The translations under genes were made by a program, and so were the position numbers. A DNA stretch of 64,000 bases from Dillenia suffruticosa (Eukaryota > Streptophyta > Magnoliopsida > Dilleniales > Dilleniaceae). The notes beneath the pieces are model-generated. The model was not told the origin of the DNA and did no database searches. It saw nothing but the letters and a program-made list of their open reading frames with translations. The stretch is taken from assembly GCA_033439265.1 (NCBI GenBank), contig JAVTVX010000016.1, forward strand, positions 12,325,201 to 12,389,200, in the 5' to 3' direction. Of the stretch, positions 1 to 13,091 are shown one piece after another; the stretch's first letter is position 1, and each line of letters starts with the position of its first letter.

Positions 1-445
1 ACTCATTTTTTTACATAAGTATGTCACTGCACTCCACTTACCGAATATTTTTATACTCACTCCTTCATTTTTATTCTTTTCAAAGAAAGTGTAGAAATAG
101 AAACTACACCAACGCTAGCTAAATCCTGTCAAGAAGAGAGCCTTCCCAGATCAAGTATTGGTACTGGTCCTTCTTGGTTGTGGATTTTTTAGGCATGTAG
201 ATGGACCCATCAAAGGGCATTTTAAAACTTGTATATATATGCTTTTCTTAAGTTGAACTCGTATCTTGAAATGTCAAATATTTATTTGTTCCTTATGTGC
301 ATAAATATTTTATATACTGCATTTTTTCACTTGGGAATGGTATTATATAGCCTAACATTATCTTGGGGTATGTGTTAATGCTTGCACGTATTTCTAGATC
401 ATGTGGCGGTTATCACATGCTCGGACACGACAGCCAAGGCGTGAC
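1..445 (+). repeat. Diverged gypsy-type LTR tail (3' part)
   Basis: The stretch from about 25 to 110 (stacked 'actcac/ttatactcac' motifs, a T-rich tract, then TTTTCAAAG) resembles the zone before the acceptor-like site of the plus-strand gypsy LTR at 55840-55910. It closes with GGCGTGACA at 437-445, the 3' terminus shared by the gypsy LTRs here. The middle is too diverged to align by eye. It is probably the end of an LTR whose start lies outside the window. Confidence 0.4.
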
Positions 446-639
446 AATGTTAAAATATACCAAATCCATTTCGGCATCAAGTAGTGACTACCATCTTTTT
501 GATTGGCACTATGGTTACCAATGTTTAAGATAAAATGCTGGAAATCATTCAGAGATTTGCCAATGCTTTATATGCAAAAATGTTAGCAAATCATGAGTAT
601 TTAGAGATGTTTTTGTCTGGTAAACATCAACAAAAAACT
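446..639. other. AT-rich intergenic sequence
   Basis: No primer-binding site follows the LTR-like end at 445, and no coding frame or repeat is recognised. Confidence 0.4.
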
Positions 640-3600
640 TGTCGCGATATCCCGATATGCGGGCAGAACCTCCCCATATATTGGACACTGTAAGGCTATC
701 AAATCAACCTGTATAACCTGTTTAAAAGCTGATTTTCCTCAAAAATATATTCCCAAGAAAAAATATAAAAATGCAACATTTTGTCTAAATACATGAATAA
801 CAACAACTCGAACTTGAGAGTTTCAAATTACATTTACATGACATAAATACATCATCCCAAATAAATGTACAATGGTCATTCTATAGACATCAAATAAATA
901 CATCATCAAGTCTATCGCAAAATAATGATTATCCTTACCCAAAAGTCCGATGTCCCCAAAAGTATATCAAGTGTGTCGAAATGTCTCTCAACACGTCTCC
1001 CTACCAATCTATACTGAAATCATGAAAAATGAGGGGTGAGTATTTATGGGGAAATACTCAGTGAATAAGGGGATCGACAATATATTAACAATTATATGTG
1101 TGAGCTCGGAGTGTCAAAACACAATTTAAAATATGATGGCATTATAAACAACCATGACAATTTCACAAATCATAAATCATATGTAATATATCAAAGTATC
1201 AACACAAGCATCCGTCAACGTTTCAAAATCATATAGAGCTGCCCAATAAAATATCCCTGCAATAGTCTACCGCGACGAATGACGAGCGCAGTGGAGGGTT
1301 TTGCAAGTATAAAACAAATCAAACTCTCTTCCCTAATGTTGGCCACAAGCCTCAATAGTATCAAGCATAACAATATCAATCATGTATAGAATCTGTCCGG
1401 AGCTAGACAGTGGCGTACACATGTCCTCCCCTATGTGGTTCATCCGGCCGTAACTATACATATGGCGTTTGGGGGATACATCCTGCAGAAGAGTATCCGG
1501 ACACAATGGGTGCCACTGCCAAAGCTCTTCGTAGCTACGGAAGTCCATCATAGACATCATCACATCATCATATCACAAGTGGGCATCCAACCCACGCATC
1601 ACAAGTAAGCAAATTTGGCCCATATCAATTCATCCAAACCAAGTCAATCAGTGTGCAAATGTAAATGGAAACATATAAATCATGTCAAGTTCTCAAAAGT
1701 GGCACAAAGTCATTTCATTACAAATTTCACGGATGCATATCATTTAAACAAACCGTTGAGATACTCTAATGATCACAAAAGAACATTTGTAAAATATATA
1801 AATCTCATGCTTTTACACACATCATAAACCATGTCATTTGAAAAGTTATGAAACCATGTATTTTATTAAACAGTGTCTACAATCGCACTTATTGTATACT
1901 GGAGGGTATGGCACTCCCTAAGAACACCACAACGTGTCGAAAATGTGCTCCCCTTGATCGATCATCAATGTATCACTACAATAGCAATATAAAATATATG
2001 CTCATACACACTCTTTATATTCCAAATCACTTACCAAACTAGGACATAAATGTCACCATGCCTAGTACACCCATACTAACTATAAAACCTCAATTCTTTT
2101 CATTTCTAGCTCAAGTCTAACTCAATTATACAAAAACACAAAAATTTATTCTAAGTGAACTTGACTGCGAAATTTCAATTCTGCGCAGTCATGGAAAACA
2201 GACTGTAACTTCCACCACACATATCCAAATCCTATGATTCTTATCTCAAATTAAAGATGCGACATAGATCTACAAATTTTATAACTAGGGCTCAGATTTA
2301 TTCAGATCAGAAGAGACCTCAAAATGGAGAACAACACCATGGCCGGAACAGGACAGAACGTGATATTTCTCTGCAGAACATCTAAATTTGAAAAATCACT
2401 AAAAATTCAATTCTCTTCAAAATTTAACAAATCATATCTCATTTTAAAGCTACGGAAATCTAGTGTCATATACAGGAGCCTCACTCAATTTGCATTTGCG
2501 CAGAAAACGTTATTATAAAAAGACTCCAGTCTGGTCAGTTTGCCCTGTTTTGCAGAAATTTAAAGTTTCAATGTTTACATCAAATCTTTCATTCCTCTTT
2601 CAATTTCAGATCACCAAACCTCATGTTCATAATACTTCATTCAAAATTCAGCACACAAAGTCACAACAATGGAGGACAATTTTCAGCTAACTAATGCACC
2701 TTTCTTTTCTCCAATTTCTTAGCAAAACATAACCAAATCCATGTACACATTTCTAACATCAATTTAAATCAACAACCACACATAATTTTCATTACATTTG
2801 AACTAAAATTCTTCATACATAATCTGTCCCTTGAACACTACACTTAACTTATCAAAACATAGTGTTTTTTATCCCAATTCTTGGCCACACAAAGTTCAAT
2901 TTTCTGCACACTTAAATCACCACAATGAAGGACAAATTCAACACATAAAAATTCTACACACATCCCTCATGCTTCATTGGGCTCCTCCTAGACTCTAGGT
3001 TGTGAAAATATGTTAAAAATATTACATTAACACATTCAAACAAGTCCTCAAAAATTCCAGCAAGTGCAGAATTTTTATTACCTCAAGATTTGATATTTCA
3101 AACCCAACCATGGTTCCTCTTCACAATTTCATTTTCTCCCCTTCCTCCTAGCATTCGGCCAACACAATTTCACTAAGTTAGGCTTCTCATTTTGGCTTCA
3201 ACCTTAGATATGGTATGCTAGGGTTTGAGAGGAATAAATCTACACCAAAATTACAAAGAAAAGTTTGGCTTGGAAACGAGCTCACGGTTTTGGAAGAGAG
3301 GAAATGAGGAAGTGCTTACTTTTATTTTATTTGCTTCATTCAATTCTAGCCTTCCAACCTTTTCCCAAGATCTATTATACTCCATTGGATTATTTTGTCA
3401 CCAATAAGGGTCATTCTCTCTCTCCACAAGAAGCACACGTTTTTTGCTTTCTCTTACTCTACAAACATCACTTTTTCTCAAACTTCACTCAACTCCATTA
3501 ATTGCATGTTTCCCCCAACTACCAAGATCCAATGGCTCCAAATTTTTAATCCAATTCTAAGTTAATCCTCACCATTGGTTTGTTGTCTAGGAAGCCCATA

Positions 3601-4300
3601 CTCTAACACTCAATGAATAGTATTTTGTCTCCTACTAACATAAATCCAATGGCCCAAATTAATTCACCCAACTTTCATTCAATCTCCACTCTTGAATTAA
3701 GTTCTCAAATCCAAACAAAATCTCTTCTCTCTCTCTCTCTCTCTTCCTCTCTCTCTCTCTCTCTTTCGGCCAAGCACACAACTCACTCCTATTCTCTTGT
3801 TTGGGTCATGGTTTGGAGGAATAATATATGCCAAGTACCCCCAAGTTTTTGAAATTGTAAATAAGTCCCTTAACTTATAAAACTTATATTTTAACCCCAA
3901 AAATTTTCAAAATTCCAAGTTAGATCCAAAACCTCATATTAGGCTTAATTTAATTTATCCCGCATCAAATCATGGTCATTTAGTCTTTCCGAGATACATC
4001 TGACTTAACTAGAGTTTTGCTGATGATTTTCCAAAAAATTTACGATTCAACTCTACGACATGAATTCTACCCAAATTTGAGATTCTTATATACTCTCGAG
4101 TCATTCTCATTATTATTGGACCATCGGTGGTCATTTTGGAAATTTTTTAATTTTCGACGATTGGGCTGAAATTTTTTTTTTCGGGAGTGGTTTTAGCGAA
4201 AAAAAATTTCTTATTGAATTTTCTACATTGAAATATGAGTAATATCATATATAAATGAAAATGAGTACAATATTGAGTACACCGAAGTGACGGTGTTACA
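640..4300 (-). mobile_element. Solo LTR of a long-LTR Ty3/gypsy element
   Basis: Read on the minus strand it begins TGTAACACCGTCACTTC (ending at 4300) and ends near 640 in an inverted TG. Positions 650-700 carry the 'gcgggcagaacctcccc' block found at the 3' end of the other gypsy LTRs. The 'gaggggtgagtatt' motif near 1030 and the shared block at 1240-1300 also match them. A CT microsatellite lies at 3721-3767. No internal region, PBS or polypurine tract adjoins either end, so it is a solo LTR of a related but separate family, about 3.66 kb long. No clean 5-bp target duplication is visible. Confidence 0.65.
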
Positions 4301-5057
4301 CTTGTCTTCTTTCAACAAGTTCTGGTTTATTATAATTGGTCCCAAAAACTTGCTTATCAAACAATAATATCCATACTTCATCCATACAAAATTCTTCAAA
4401 TATCAAACAACAATACTCCAATTGACTAACAATCACAAATGTAAACTATAACTCTAAACATCCATCAACCACAAACATAATATATAACTCCAAATATCCA
4501 TCAAGTACAAACATAATGTATATTCAATTTCAACCATAAAAATAAAGAAGTCACAAACAATCATTTGTTAAAGTTAAACAAGCTTCTATACAATAGTTAA
4601 AATATATCCATATTAATATCCCATAATATATACAATAGCCACAAGACATATGACCCCTTGTATGGATGGAGAGCCACCACCATCACTAAACGTACCATCA
4701 TCATCATCATCATCCTACTGTAGAAACAATATATTTATAATAAAGCAACCATAAAATATCACATAATGTAAACCATATTATATTAAATGAAACAATTTGA
4801 TCTATTACCTCTTCTAAGATGCCATCAGATATCTCAAGATTTGGAAGTAATAACTTGACCAAATTAAAGAAACATTTAATTTTTCTTTGTTCTCTTCAAT
4901 TTATGCTCAACCACATATGCCTCTGCACTTAAAGCTAGGGTGTTAGTAGCCGTTGGACTAAAAGAGGATGAACCAAATACTTAGTTGCTGTTGACCTAAT
5001 ACCCTTTTCCTCTCACACTAATCATATGTTATTTGCTAGTAACTTGGATAAACACTT
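4301..5057. other. Left flank of the LARD insertion; possible coding relic
   Basis: AT-rich sequence with an ATC microsatellite near 4697-4715. On the minus strand, 4860-4975 reads as a short plausible peptide ending 'AEAYVVEHKLKRTKKN' and then a stop, without a recognised family. This is the left side of the target into which the LARD inserted; the right side begins at 9226. Confidence 0.35.
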
Positions 5058-5866
5058 TGATGGGATCTGGCTTAACAGCCCACAATCATTCATGGCTATT
5101 CGATAAGGAAGGAAATCCATAACAAGTTTAAACTTTACTTATTTTTGTAAGATTCCAATTCTTTTGATAAGGAAGGAGACCCTCGCCTGATAAAGAAATA
5201 AATCTCCATGACACTGGAAACTTTCCTTATTCTATAAGATTTCAATACTGTTGTACTCTCAATAAAGAAGGAAACCTTTTTTAAATCATAAATCATCCTT
5301 AATCTCTTGTGATTCTAAATTAAATCACTGCCATTTCGGAAGACAATTTCTCTACAAGGTAAATAGGGTTTCCTATGTCTTTTGACACATAAAAGGCTAT
5401 TTGTACAGAGTAAAGACAACCCATCAGGGCACGTCTACATACCTACCATAGGGGGAGAGGCAACTCAATTCTCCATAATAGAAGTATAGGTTCATAGTCA
5501 ATTCCCTACCATTAAGGGTACAATTTCATTTTCAATTCTATGTATGAACAGAGATATGACTTCATACACATACACACATATTACATCACGTGGCAATATA
5601 TATGCAACATACAATTTATCTTTATACACAGTACTTATTGTACAATACTCTACACATAATATACACGAGACCAACATAGGGCAAAAGTTACAAACTATCG
5701 TTAGTCTTTCTTTTATTCATCCTTTTGACTTGAGCGTCAGAGTCCTCCTGCCGGGCCACCCTTTATGGGGTTTTTGTAGGTTTTCCATTCATGAAGATCA
5801 AGCGAACACCTCGGCACCGATTCCCTATTTGAGTCGAAGAGCAATTATCTATGGATGACTTCAATA
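5058..5866 (+). repeat. LARD 5' LTR
   Basis: Matches 8405-9225 from 'CTTAACAGCCCACAATC' through 'ctatgtatgaacagagatatgac' to the 'gagtcgaagagcaatta' block. The 3' boundary is set by the primer-like site at 5869 and is good to a few bases. Confidence 0.65.
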
Positions 5867-5868
5867 GA

Positions 5869-5884
5869 TTGGCACCGTCCGTGG
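5869..5884 (+). promoter_or_regulatory. Primer-binding site of the LARD
   Basis: TTGGCACCGTCCGTGG lies 2 bases after the 5' LTR. It resembles the 'TGGCGCCGT'-type primer sites of plant Tat/Athila gypsy elements and differs from the TGGTATCAGAG type of the other elements here. Confidence 0.5.
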
Positions 5885-7079
5885 AAAATGATTGACTGAT
5901 TAGGCAAAGAAATTCACGCTTTGTTTCGCTCTGCCTCCCATATTGCCAAGCATGGAGTGGACAAACGAATATCAAACCCCCTAGACCGATCACACATGCA
6001 TTTTACAAGCCCAAAGCCCCCACTTTTAAAGAAGTCCTTACTGTCAAAAACTACTTTGTTAAAGTTCCATTATTCGTACTGGTTGTTATGATCTGGAATT
6101 TTGCCTTATACTTCTCATACCAATTATATTTCTATTTTGCCTGTTCTGCCACTCCTTCACACCATTTTCATCACATCGAATGAATAGCGACCAAAAAAAC
6201 TTCCCTGCAACAAAGACGCTCAATGTGGTCAAATTGCCATCACTTGTAATGCCATTTTGGGTCAACTTGGTCTAGACACCTTAGAAGCATTACCAAACAC
6301 AAACACATGAAGATCAAGTTTTAGGATGCCTTTCGGCATCAAAGTGCATAGTTGCAATCCAGATCCATCGAATATTTCGATTTAATAATTCCTACTTACA
6401 GCCTATTATTACTTTGACAGCATTTTAAAGCTTGGCCCTTATGCCGGATAGTCAGCATCTTCGGATGGCAACATTCTCTTGGCACCAGAGTGATCAACTG
6501 TGATTTGGATACATCAAAAACCCTGGTTTAGTAATTTTTATCCATTGGTTGTTGCTATTTTGTCAATCTTCTAGTATTCTCACCTAGTTATCTCAATTTG
6601 CAATTTTTTATTACGAACATCATGATATTAATATCTCTATTTACTTAACACTTTCATTACATTTTGAATAGCAGTAAAACGTAGGCCCTTGCATTCATAA
6701 AACTCTACTCTATCACTCTCTCTTTTTCTTGCAGGCCTAATCTCTTAGCCTTACTCGAACCGTTCTCTCAACCCTACACCTCAAGCGCATCATCAATACG
6801 TCATATAATTCCTGACCCAATAGATGCAGCCCACTCTCTTGGTTCTACACCTCACTCATTGTCAATCCAAGATGTAACTCCCGACTGGTCCACACTCGAC
6901 TCTACGCCTCAAACGTATCGTGAATACGGAATGTAACTCCCAATGAAGCAAACATGACACACTCTCCCTGCTTTACGCTCACAAGGGTTCCGTACCACTT
7001 TCTCGACTCTGCGCTACAGATGGGTTCTGTACCCACTCTATCAGTTTTCTATATGATATGTGCTCCAACCCTTGGATCC

Positions 7080-7320
7080 TTTTCTCTTGGTTTTCTATTT
7101 ATCTATGGACCTTGACCCCCAGATGGGATTCAACTCCGTTTTTTCTTAATTTTTTGTTTATATCTGGGTTCTAATACTCGGATGGGATTCATTTCCCTTT
7201 CTCAAAGTTTTTTGTTTATATATGGACCCCGGTCCCCGAATGGAATTCAACTCTCTTTCTCTCGGTTTTCTTTTTATATATAGGTCTTAGCACCCGACGA
7301 CATCTAACTCCCTCTCTCTC
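7080..7320 (+). repeat. Tandem repeat of about 59 bp, four copies, inside the LARD
   Basis: Units near 7083, 7144, 7200 and 7259 share 'ttttctatttatat', 'gga-cc', 'cgatgggattcaactc' and a T/C-rich end. They have diverged from each other. No coding frame spans them. Confidence 0.6.
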
Positions 7321-7689
7321 AGAACTGCTCTATACCAGTTGTACTATTTTCTTCGGTATATATTCTCTCAACTCTGACGTCTAACAATCTCTCGCAACTA
7401 TAACAGCTTTCGAGACAACTTAATGCTTAGATTACTTTATCTCAACACAATCTATTTTGCTTATTCGTGAAATTTTCATATATTATGTAAGCATAGGATA
7501 TAAGGAGACACAATGGCAACCAACAAGCATGTTTTTATTCCATATAAATTCTTATATATCGTACAAATTATATGCAACTCACAAGGCAACATCGACCTCT
7601 TGCACTCGCCATGAGTCTCGTCACATTAACAAAACACAAACACTAGCTGAGTCTTTAAAACCCTATCTCTCTGTCTTTATCACTCAAGA

Positions 7690-8165
7690 CAACATCCGCT
7701 ATCTACTTTTGTTTGACTTCCTCTTCGCCTCTGGACCTCTTGATCTCCCAATCTCTCGGTATCCCAGTCATTTGATCTCCCAATCTTTCGACATCTTGGT
7801 CTTTTAACCTCTCGATCTCTCAATCATTTGAACTCCAGATCTCCCAACTTCTCAGCCTCTCAGCCTCTCGACCTCTCGGTCTCCAGATCACTCGACCTCC
7901 CTGGCATTTGACCTCCCGGTTTCCTGACTTCTTGGTCTCTCAACCTCTCGATCTCTCAAAATCTCAGTCTCCTGGTCATTTGACCTCCCGGTCTCCCCAT
8001 TTCTTGGCCTCTCAATGTCTCGGTCTCTCGGTTACTTAACCTTCCAATCATTCGACCTCCCAGTTTACTGTCTTCTTGATCTCTCGTCCTCTCAATCTAT
8101 CGACGTCTCGATCTCTCGGTCTCTCGATCATTCAACATCCTGGTTACTCAACCTCTCAATCGCCT
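7690..8165 (+). repeat. CT-rich degenerate array ('cctctcgatctctcggtct')
   Basis: Imperfect repeats of cctctcgatctctc, 'tcatttgacctcccggtct' and 'cctgacttcttggtct'. A second copy occurs at 19785-20300 in the duplicated half element. Translations of this region are low-complexity and not credible proteins. Confidence 0.6.
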
Positions 8166-8385
8166 CACAAATATCATGAACCCTAAAATTAAATCTTTTT
8201 CTTAAATAGTTCTCACAGTCTATAAAAAAAATAACATATAGAATATGATTCACTTAATACGAAAATACTTTTTAAAGAAACAAAAAGGCCTAATTTGCTC
8301 CTTGCGCATTTAATGCTCTACTTTCATGCCTCTTCCAATTCCCTTACTTACTCTACTCCTAAATCCATTTTTCTAAAATGACATT

Positions 8386-8402
8386 AGGAGTGGGGGGCAA
8401 AT
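8386..8402 (+). promoter_or_regulatory. Polypurine tract of the LARD
   Basis: AGGAGTGGGGGGCAAATA ends just before the 3' LTR start (8405). The duplicate at 20518-20536 has the same tract with one G changed to A. Confidence 0.6.
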
Positions 8403-8404
8403 AA

Positions 8405-9225
8405 TGATACCCGACTTAACAGCACACAATCATTCATGATTATCAGATAATGAAAAAAATCCCTAACAAGTTCAAACATTCCTTATTTTTGTAAAATTCT
8501 AATTCTCTTGATGAGGAAGGAGACCCTCGCCCAATAAGTAAAGAAATCTCCACAACATTAGAAATCTTCCTTAATCTCATGAGATTACAATTTTCTTGCA
8601 CTCTCAATAGGAAAGAAACCTTTCTTCAATCTTAAACCATCTTTAATCACGAATGATTCCAAATAAAATCACTAGCATTTCATAAAAGAATTTTTCCACA
8701 AGGTAAATAGGGTTTCTTACGCCTCTTGACACATAAAAGGCTATATAGACAAAGCAAAGGCAACCCATCAGGGCAAGTCTACATACCCACCACAGGGGGG
8801 TGAGGCAACTCAATTCTCTATAAGGGAGGCAACTCAATTCTCCACAAGAGAGATACGACTTTATAGCCAATTCTATACCATCAGAGGTACGACTTCAATT
8901 CAATTCTATGTATGATCAGAGATATGACTTCATACACATACACACATATTACATCACATGACATTACATACACAACATATGATATGTTCTTACATAGAGT
9001 ACTCATTGTATAATACTCTACATACTATCACACAGAGGCAACACAGGACAAAAGCCAGTAATTCTTTTATTACTTTTTTTTACTCGAGCATTGGATTCCC
9101 GCTACTGGGCCACACTCGGCAGGGTTTTTACAGGTTTTCCATCCAAGAAGATCCGACGAACGACACAGATTCTCCATTCGAGTCAGAAGATTAATTATCT
9201 GTATAGCCAAAATCCGACTCTAACA
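8405..9225 (+). repeat. LARD 3' LTR
   Basis: Partner of the repeat at 5058-5866. It begins TGATACCCGACTTAACAG and most likely ends in 'gactctaaca' at 9225. Compared with the 5' LTR it has many substitutions, suggesting an old insertion. Confidence 0.65.
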
Positions 9226-9821
9226 CACTCCATCATCAAGGTCATTGATGGACTCTTGTGTTGAAGCTATTTGTTCCCCATCATTTCCATACCTTGTTCC
9301 CATGTATACAACGTGCAAATGGAAAATTCAACACAAATTTTTGTTATTAAATAATATCAAAAGTTCATGTAAACTACTATCATACTAGCAAACTCTAAAG
9401 TGACAAATGAACCATCCTTCTTCATAAGGGTAGCTTTGTATAGTTAAATTTGATCGAAGGTATTTTTTGTTTTTAATTTTTGAAACTAAAGTATTAATAA
9501 CTAAAAAATACTACATTACAACTATATAATTGTTTATCAATTCCTTTACCAGCCTCACAAATGACTTGGAGCAACAGGTGTGCATATATGTTTGTTGTAA
9601 TCTACTTTTCTCTACAAAAGGCAACAAATTAAATGAATTAAATATAATGTTTTTATTTCTCTATTTTTAGTTTTTTTTCTATTCATGGGGGCTTTATTTG
9701 CTCCATTTCCATAATAAAACAAGACTTATTTTTGTATCAAATATAACCGAAATTTTAAAAAAAAGAATTAGCAAACAACTATTGTAATTATTGAACAATG
9801 AAAATATCTTTCCTTTCCTAA
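9226..9821. repeat. Duplicated spacer, copy A
   Basis: Nearly identical to 23621-24218, with only occasional substitutions over some 600 bp, and related to 34119-34310 at its right end. It is the flank of the LARD, not part of it. On the minus strand, 9228-9310 reads as a short open stretch containing TQESINDLDDG, without a recognised family. Confidence 0.6.
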
Positions 9822-11052
9822 TTTGATTAGGGCTTTCAGCCCTAATCTCTCTCATTCTCTCTCCCTCTCTCGATTCTCTCTCACTTTCCGCCTCCCTCTG
9901 TCGCGCCTCCCTCACTCTCCAGTGAGCTCCGCCACACACAGCAGTCTTCCTCCTTCTCGCTCTCTCTCTCGAGCACTCTCTCTGTCTCCATCGCTCTCTC
10001 TCTAATCTCTACCACTCTCTCCGCCTCCGACCACCGTGCGCAACCGCCTCTCTCTCTGTTTTCTCTCTTCTGTGCGTGAACAGAGCACTCTTCCTCTCTT
10101 CCGTGCGTGACAGTTCGCAGAGCTCTCACTCTCTCGCTCGTTCGTGCATTACTCTCCCTACTGAGAGCCTTTCGGTGGCCTTCATTGAAGCTCCGAACCA
10201 ACATCCACCTTAGACCTTTGAAACCCTAGGCCGACTACGGATCCATCTCTGTACAGGTAAGAACAGATTTCTGAATCCTAGTTCTAGAGTTCCAATTTTT
10301 TTTAGGTGATTGAACCAACTTACCATACTTTGTTTTGGTGAAGAGGCATTGCAGATCACTAATAGGACTAAGGAGACATTCGAATAAGGCTGCGAAATGT
10401 GAAACCCTAGGTGAGAAAAATTCGAGTTGCTTCAAAAATTGAATGAGTTTAGTCTGAATTTAGAATGAGAGCTTTGTATATGTTCTGAAAATGTGTAGAA
10501 TTTGAAGAGAATTTATTTTCTTGAATTTGATATGTGATTTCGAGGGTTACATCTAAATTCTATGTGAATTTAGGCTGATTAATATGACAAAAATGTGTTG
10601 GACGAAATTAGGAACTTGTTGGGTTGATTAGAATAGATTTCCTTGGAATTTGAATTGAAATTGTGGATTATTGATTAGGTTAAATCTGTTGGGGGCTGGA
10701 AAGAAATCAATTCGAATTTGATTGAAAAGTAGAGAGCGAATACCTCTCTAGAGGTGAGTGGATGCTCCATTGTGTTATAAATAAGCAAATGAGTTTAAAT
10801 TCTTTTGTGAAATGGTTTGAATGATTTTTCACAAGTGTTATATGAAATTATTTGTGATTGTGGGATGTCTAGAATGAAAGTTTGAATTACGAATGCATCC
10901 TAAGTAATTATCAATGAATCTGTGCCATTTGCATTTGATATTGGATTTGTAAATGTTTATAGCATGAATTTTGAAATTTGTTTGATAAAACATGGCACAT
11001 TGACTGTAACTTGAATGACTATGAAATGATGGTGCACGAGAGTAATAGCTAT
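9822..11052 (+). mobile_element. 5'-truncated gypsy LTR fragment with promoter/5'UTR-intron features
   Basis: Starts at a telo-box palindrome (9825-9846), followed by 400 bp of CT-rich sequence, a perfect donor-like CAG|GTAAGA (GT at 10257) and then T-rich sequence. The block 10340-10420 ('gagacattcgaa', 'aaccctaggtgag') aligns with the reverse complement of 18280-18350 and 22540-22600 in the minus-strand LTRs, identifying it as an LTR. The U3 start is missing, and the right side stops where the minus-strand gypsy element begins (11053). A decayed host 5'UTR is an alternative, but the LTR homology argues against it. Confidence 0.6.
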
Positions 11053-13057
11053 TGTCACACCCCGAACCGGGATCATGAGTAGCCGTCCGTGACCTTGGAT
11101 GCCGGCTGTAATTTTACAGAAAATCGGGCAGAACCTCCTCATATTTTGGAGATCTCCCAAGTACAATTTGACCTGTATATCTATATTCATCCTATAAATA
11201 AACAAATGGCCATCCCGACCTCTCCAAAATCAATTACTGCCATAACCAACATCGAGAACAACGCAAGACTATAAAAGTTTTTCCAACAGACCTATCCACA
11301 GACCTCTACTGTCATGCCCAATTAGAGTATGAACAACCGCCACACTGAGCGAACCTAAATTCTACGCATATATAAAATAAATTTTCAAGTTATTTTTAAA
11401 TATTCACAAATGCCTCAATGAAATGAAATAAATCAATATGAGGGTTTCACGAATAAATGTCCATAATTTATACAGTCATCCCAAAAAAAATTATATAAAT
11501 ACATTGATCAAACTAAAATCTCCAATATATAACGATATCACCAATCATCGTAACGGAAGAGATGAAAATATCCATACCTAAACCCAGTGATATCACGTTT
11601 TAGTCACAATTATACAAACCCAACAATACCTCCTCAATCCAACACTAATCCTATAGAAAAGAAAGCGAGGGGTGAGTATCTATGGGAGGATACTCAATAA
11701 GTGAGGGGATTGATATCATACTATCAATATCGAGAGTGAACTTGGAGTGTCAAAGCATGAAACACAATATCAAGTGTGGGAAAAATAACGTGCTGTTTCA
11801 ACAAATCAAATATCATTAGGCACACATTTAAAAATAACATATGCATCCAATGTGGAAATCAATTTATAAAGAGCTGGCCAATCAAACAACCCCGACAATG
11901 GTCTACCTTGACCAAGGATGGCGTATTGGGGGTTTTTCCAAATGTAAGTATTAAATAATGGCTCTCTACCCCAATGTTGGCTACAGACTACTCCAACTAG
12001 CCTATAAATAATAATAATGTACATATAATTAGTCGGCCGTGTATGGTGCCCCCGCCTGGTGCTAGACGGAGCCGTACTCAATGTCCTCTCCGATGAGGGT
12101 CAACCTGGAACACCCATACACATGATGATTTGACAGATACCTCCGGCCGAAGTGTATCCAGATACCAGGGGTGCCTCTAGCAGATGTCCTTCGTAACTAC
12201 GGATGCTATAGGAAGCATATCACAATATCATATCAGCCGGCCACGTAGCCCCATGCATCCCATCACCATGTTGGCCGGGCATATAGTCCCATGCATCATA
12301 TCATAACGTCGGCCGGGAATATAGTCGCATGCAGCATATCATAACGTCGGTCGGGCATACAGGCCAAATGTATAAGTAAATCCATTTAAAACCATGTGCC
12401 AATGCAGTTGAAGCATTAAAACATGTCAATATGTCAAAAATGTGACACAATATTCAGTTATCAAAACTCATGGATGCATATCAATAAAGTCATAAATTAA
12501 GACACTCCAAAGGTCACAAAACATTTCATAAAATATTCAAAAATTCTAACAATCATACATTTTGCAGAAACATGTCACTTAAAAAGTATTTTTGAAACAT
12601 GGTTTTCAATCAATAGGGAATGTCAAAGTCCCACTCACGCTAGTACGCTGGCTCGTGCTCGCTCGCGAACTAGGTCCTGCTCGCGGCTTGGGCTCGCGCT
12701 GCGGGCTGGGTCCTGCTTGCGGCCTGAGGTGCGTTGTGTTCAAGGGCGCGATCATGCTCGTGCTTGCGCTTGGTGGATCGTGAGGTGGCAGAAGGCACTG
12801 GGTTGCGCTCGCGGAGGCCTGTGGTGGTGGAGCTCGTGGCTTGCGGCGGAGGAAGGCGAGGCGAAAGGGAGAGAGATCGCGGGGGGGAGAGACTATGAGA
12901 GAGAAAGTGAGAGAGAAAGTGAAAGGGAAAGAAGAAGAAAAAAAAGAAGAAGAAGAAGAAGAAGAAGAAGGAGAAGGAGAAGGCGGTAATCCGTTGGTGG
13001 CGGAGCTCGCGGCGAAGGAGCGGCACCGCGGTGGGGGAGAGAAACGAAGGGTCGGGG

Positions 13058-13091
<34 letters not shown>

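Larger units (their letters stand above)
5058..9225 (+). mobile_element. Non-coding LTR retrotransposon (LARD-like, Tat/Athila-type primer site)
   Basis: Two direct repeats of about 0.8 kb (5058-5866 and 8405-9225) begin 'TGAT...CTTAACAG', share most of their sequence and enclose 2.5 kb. A primer-site-like TTGGCACCGTCCGTGG follows the first, and a purine tract precedes the second. The flanks CACTT (5053-5057) and CACTC (9226-9230) are a 4/5-matching candidate target duplication. The interior has no gag or pol trace, only tandem repeats and CT-rich sequence, so the element would need proteins from an autonomous relative. Lineage is inferred from the primer site alone. Confidence 0.65.

Noticed and set aside
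640..4300. Target-site duplication for the solo LTR
   Set aside because: Both flanks show 'cttgtc'-like bases, but these overlap the LTR start and no clean 5-bp repeat can be drawn.
12620..12650. Intron loss from the 3' LTR as evidence of splicing
   Set aside because: The deletion covers the donor side and part of the GC-rich stretch but not the acceptor side, so it does not coincide with the predicted intron.
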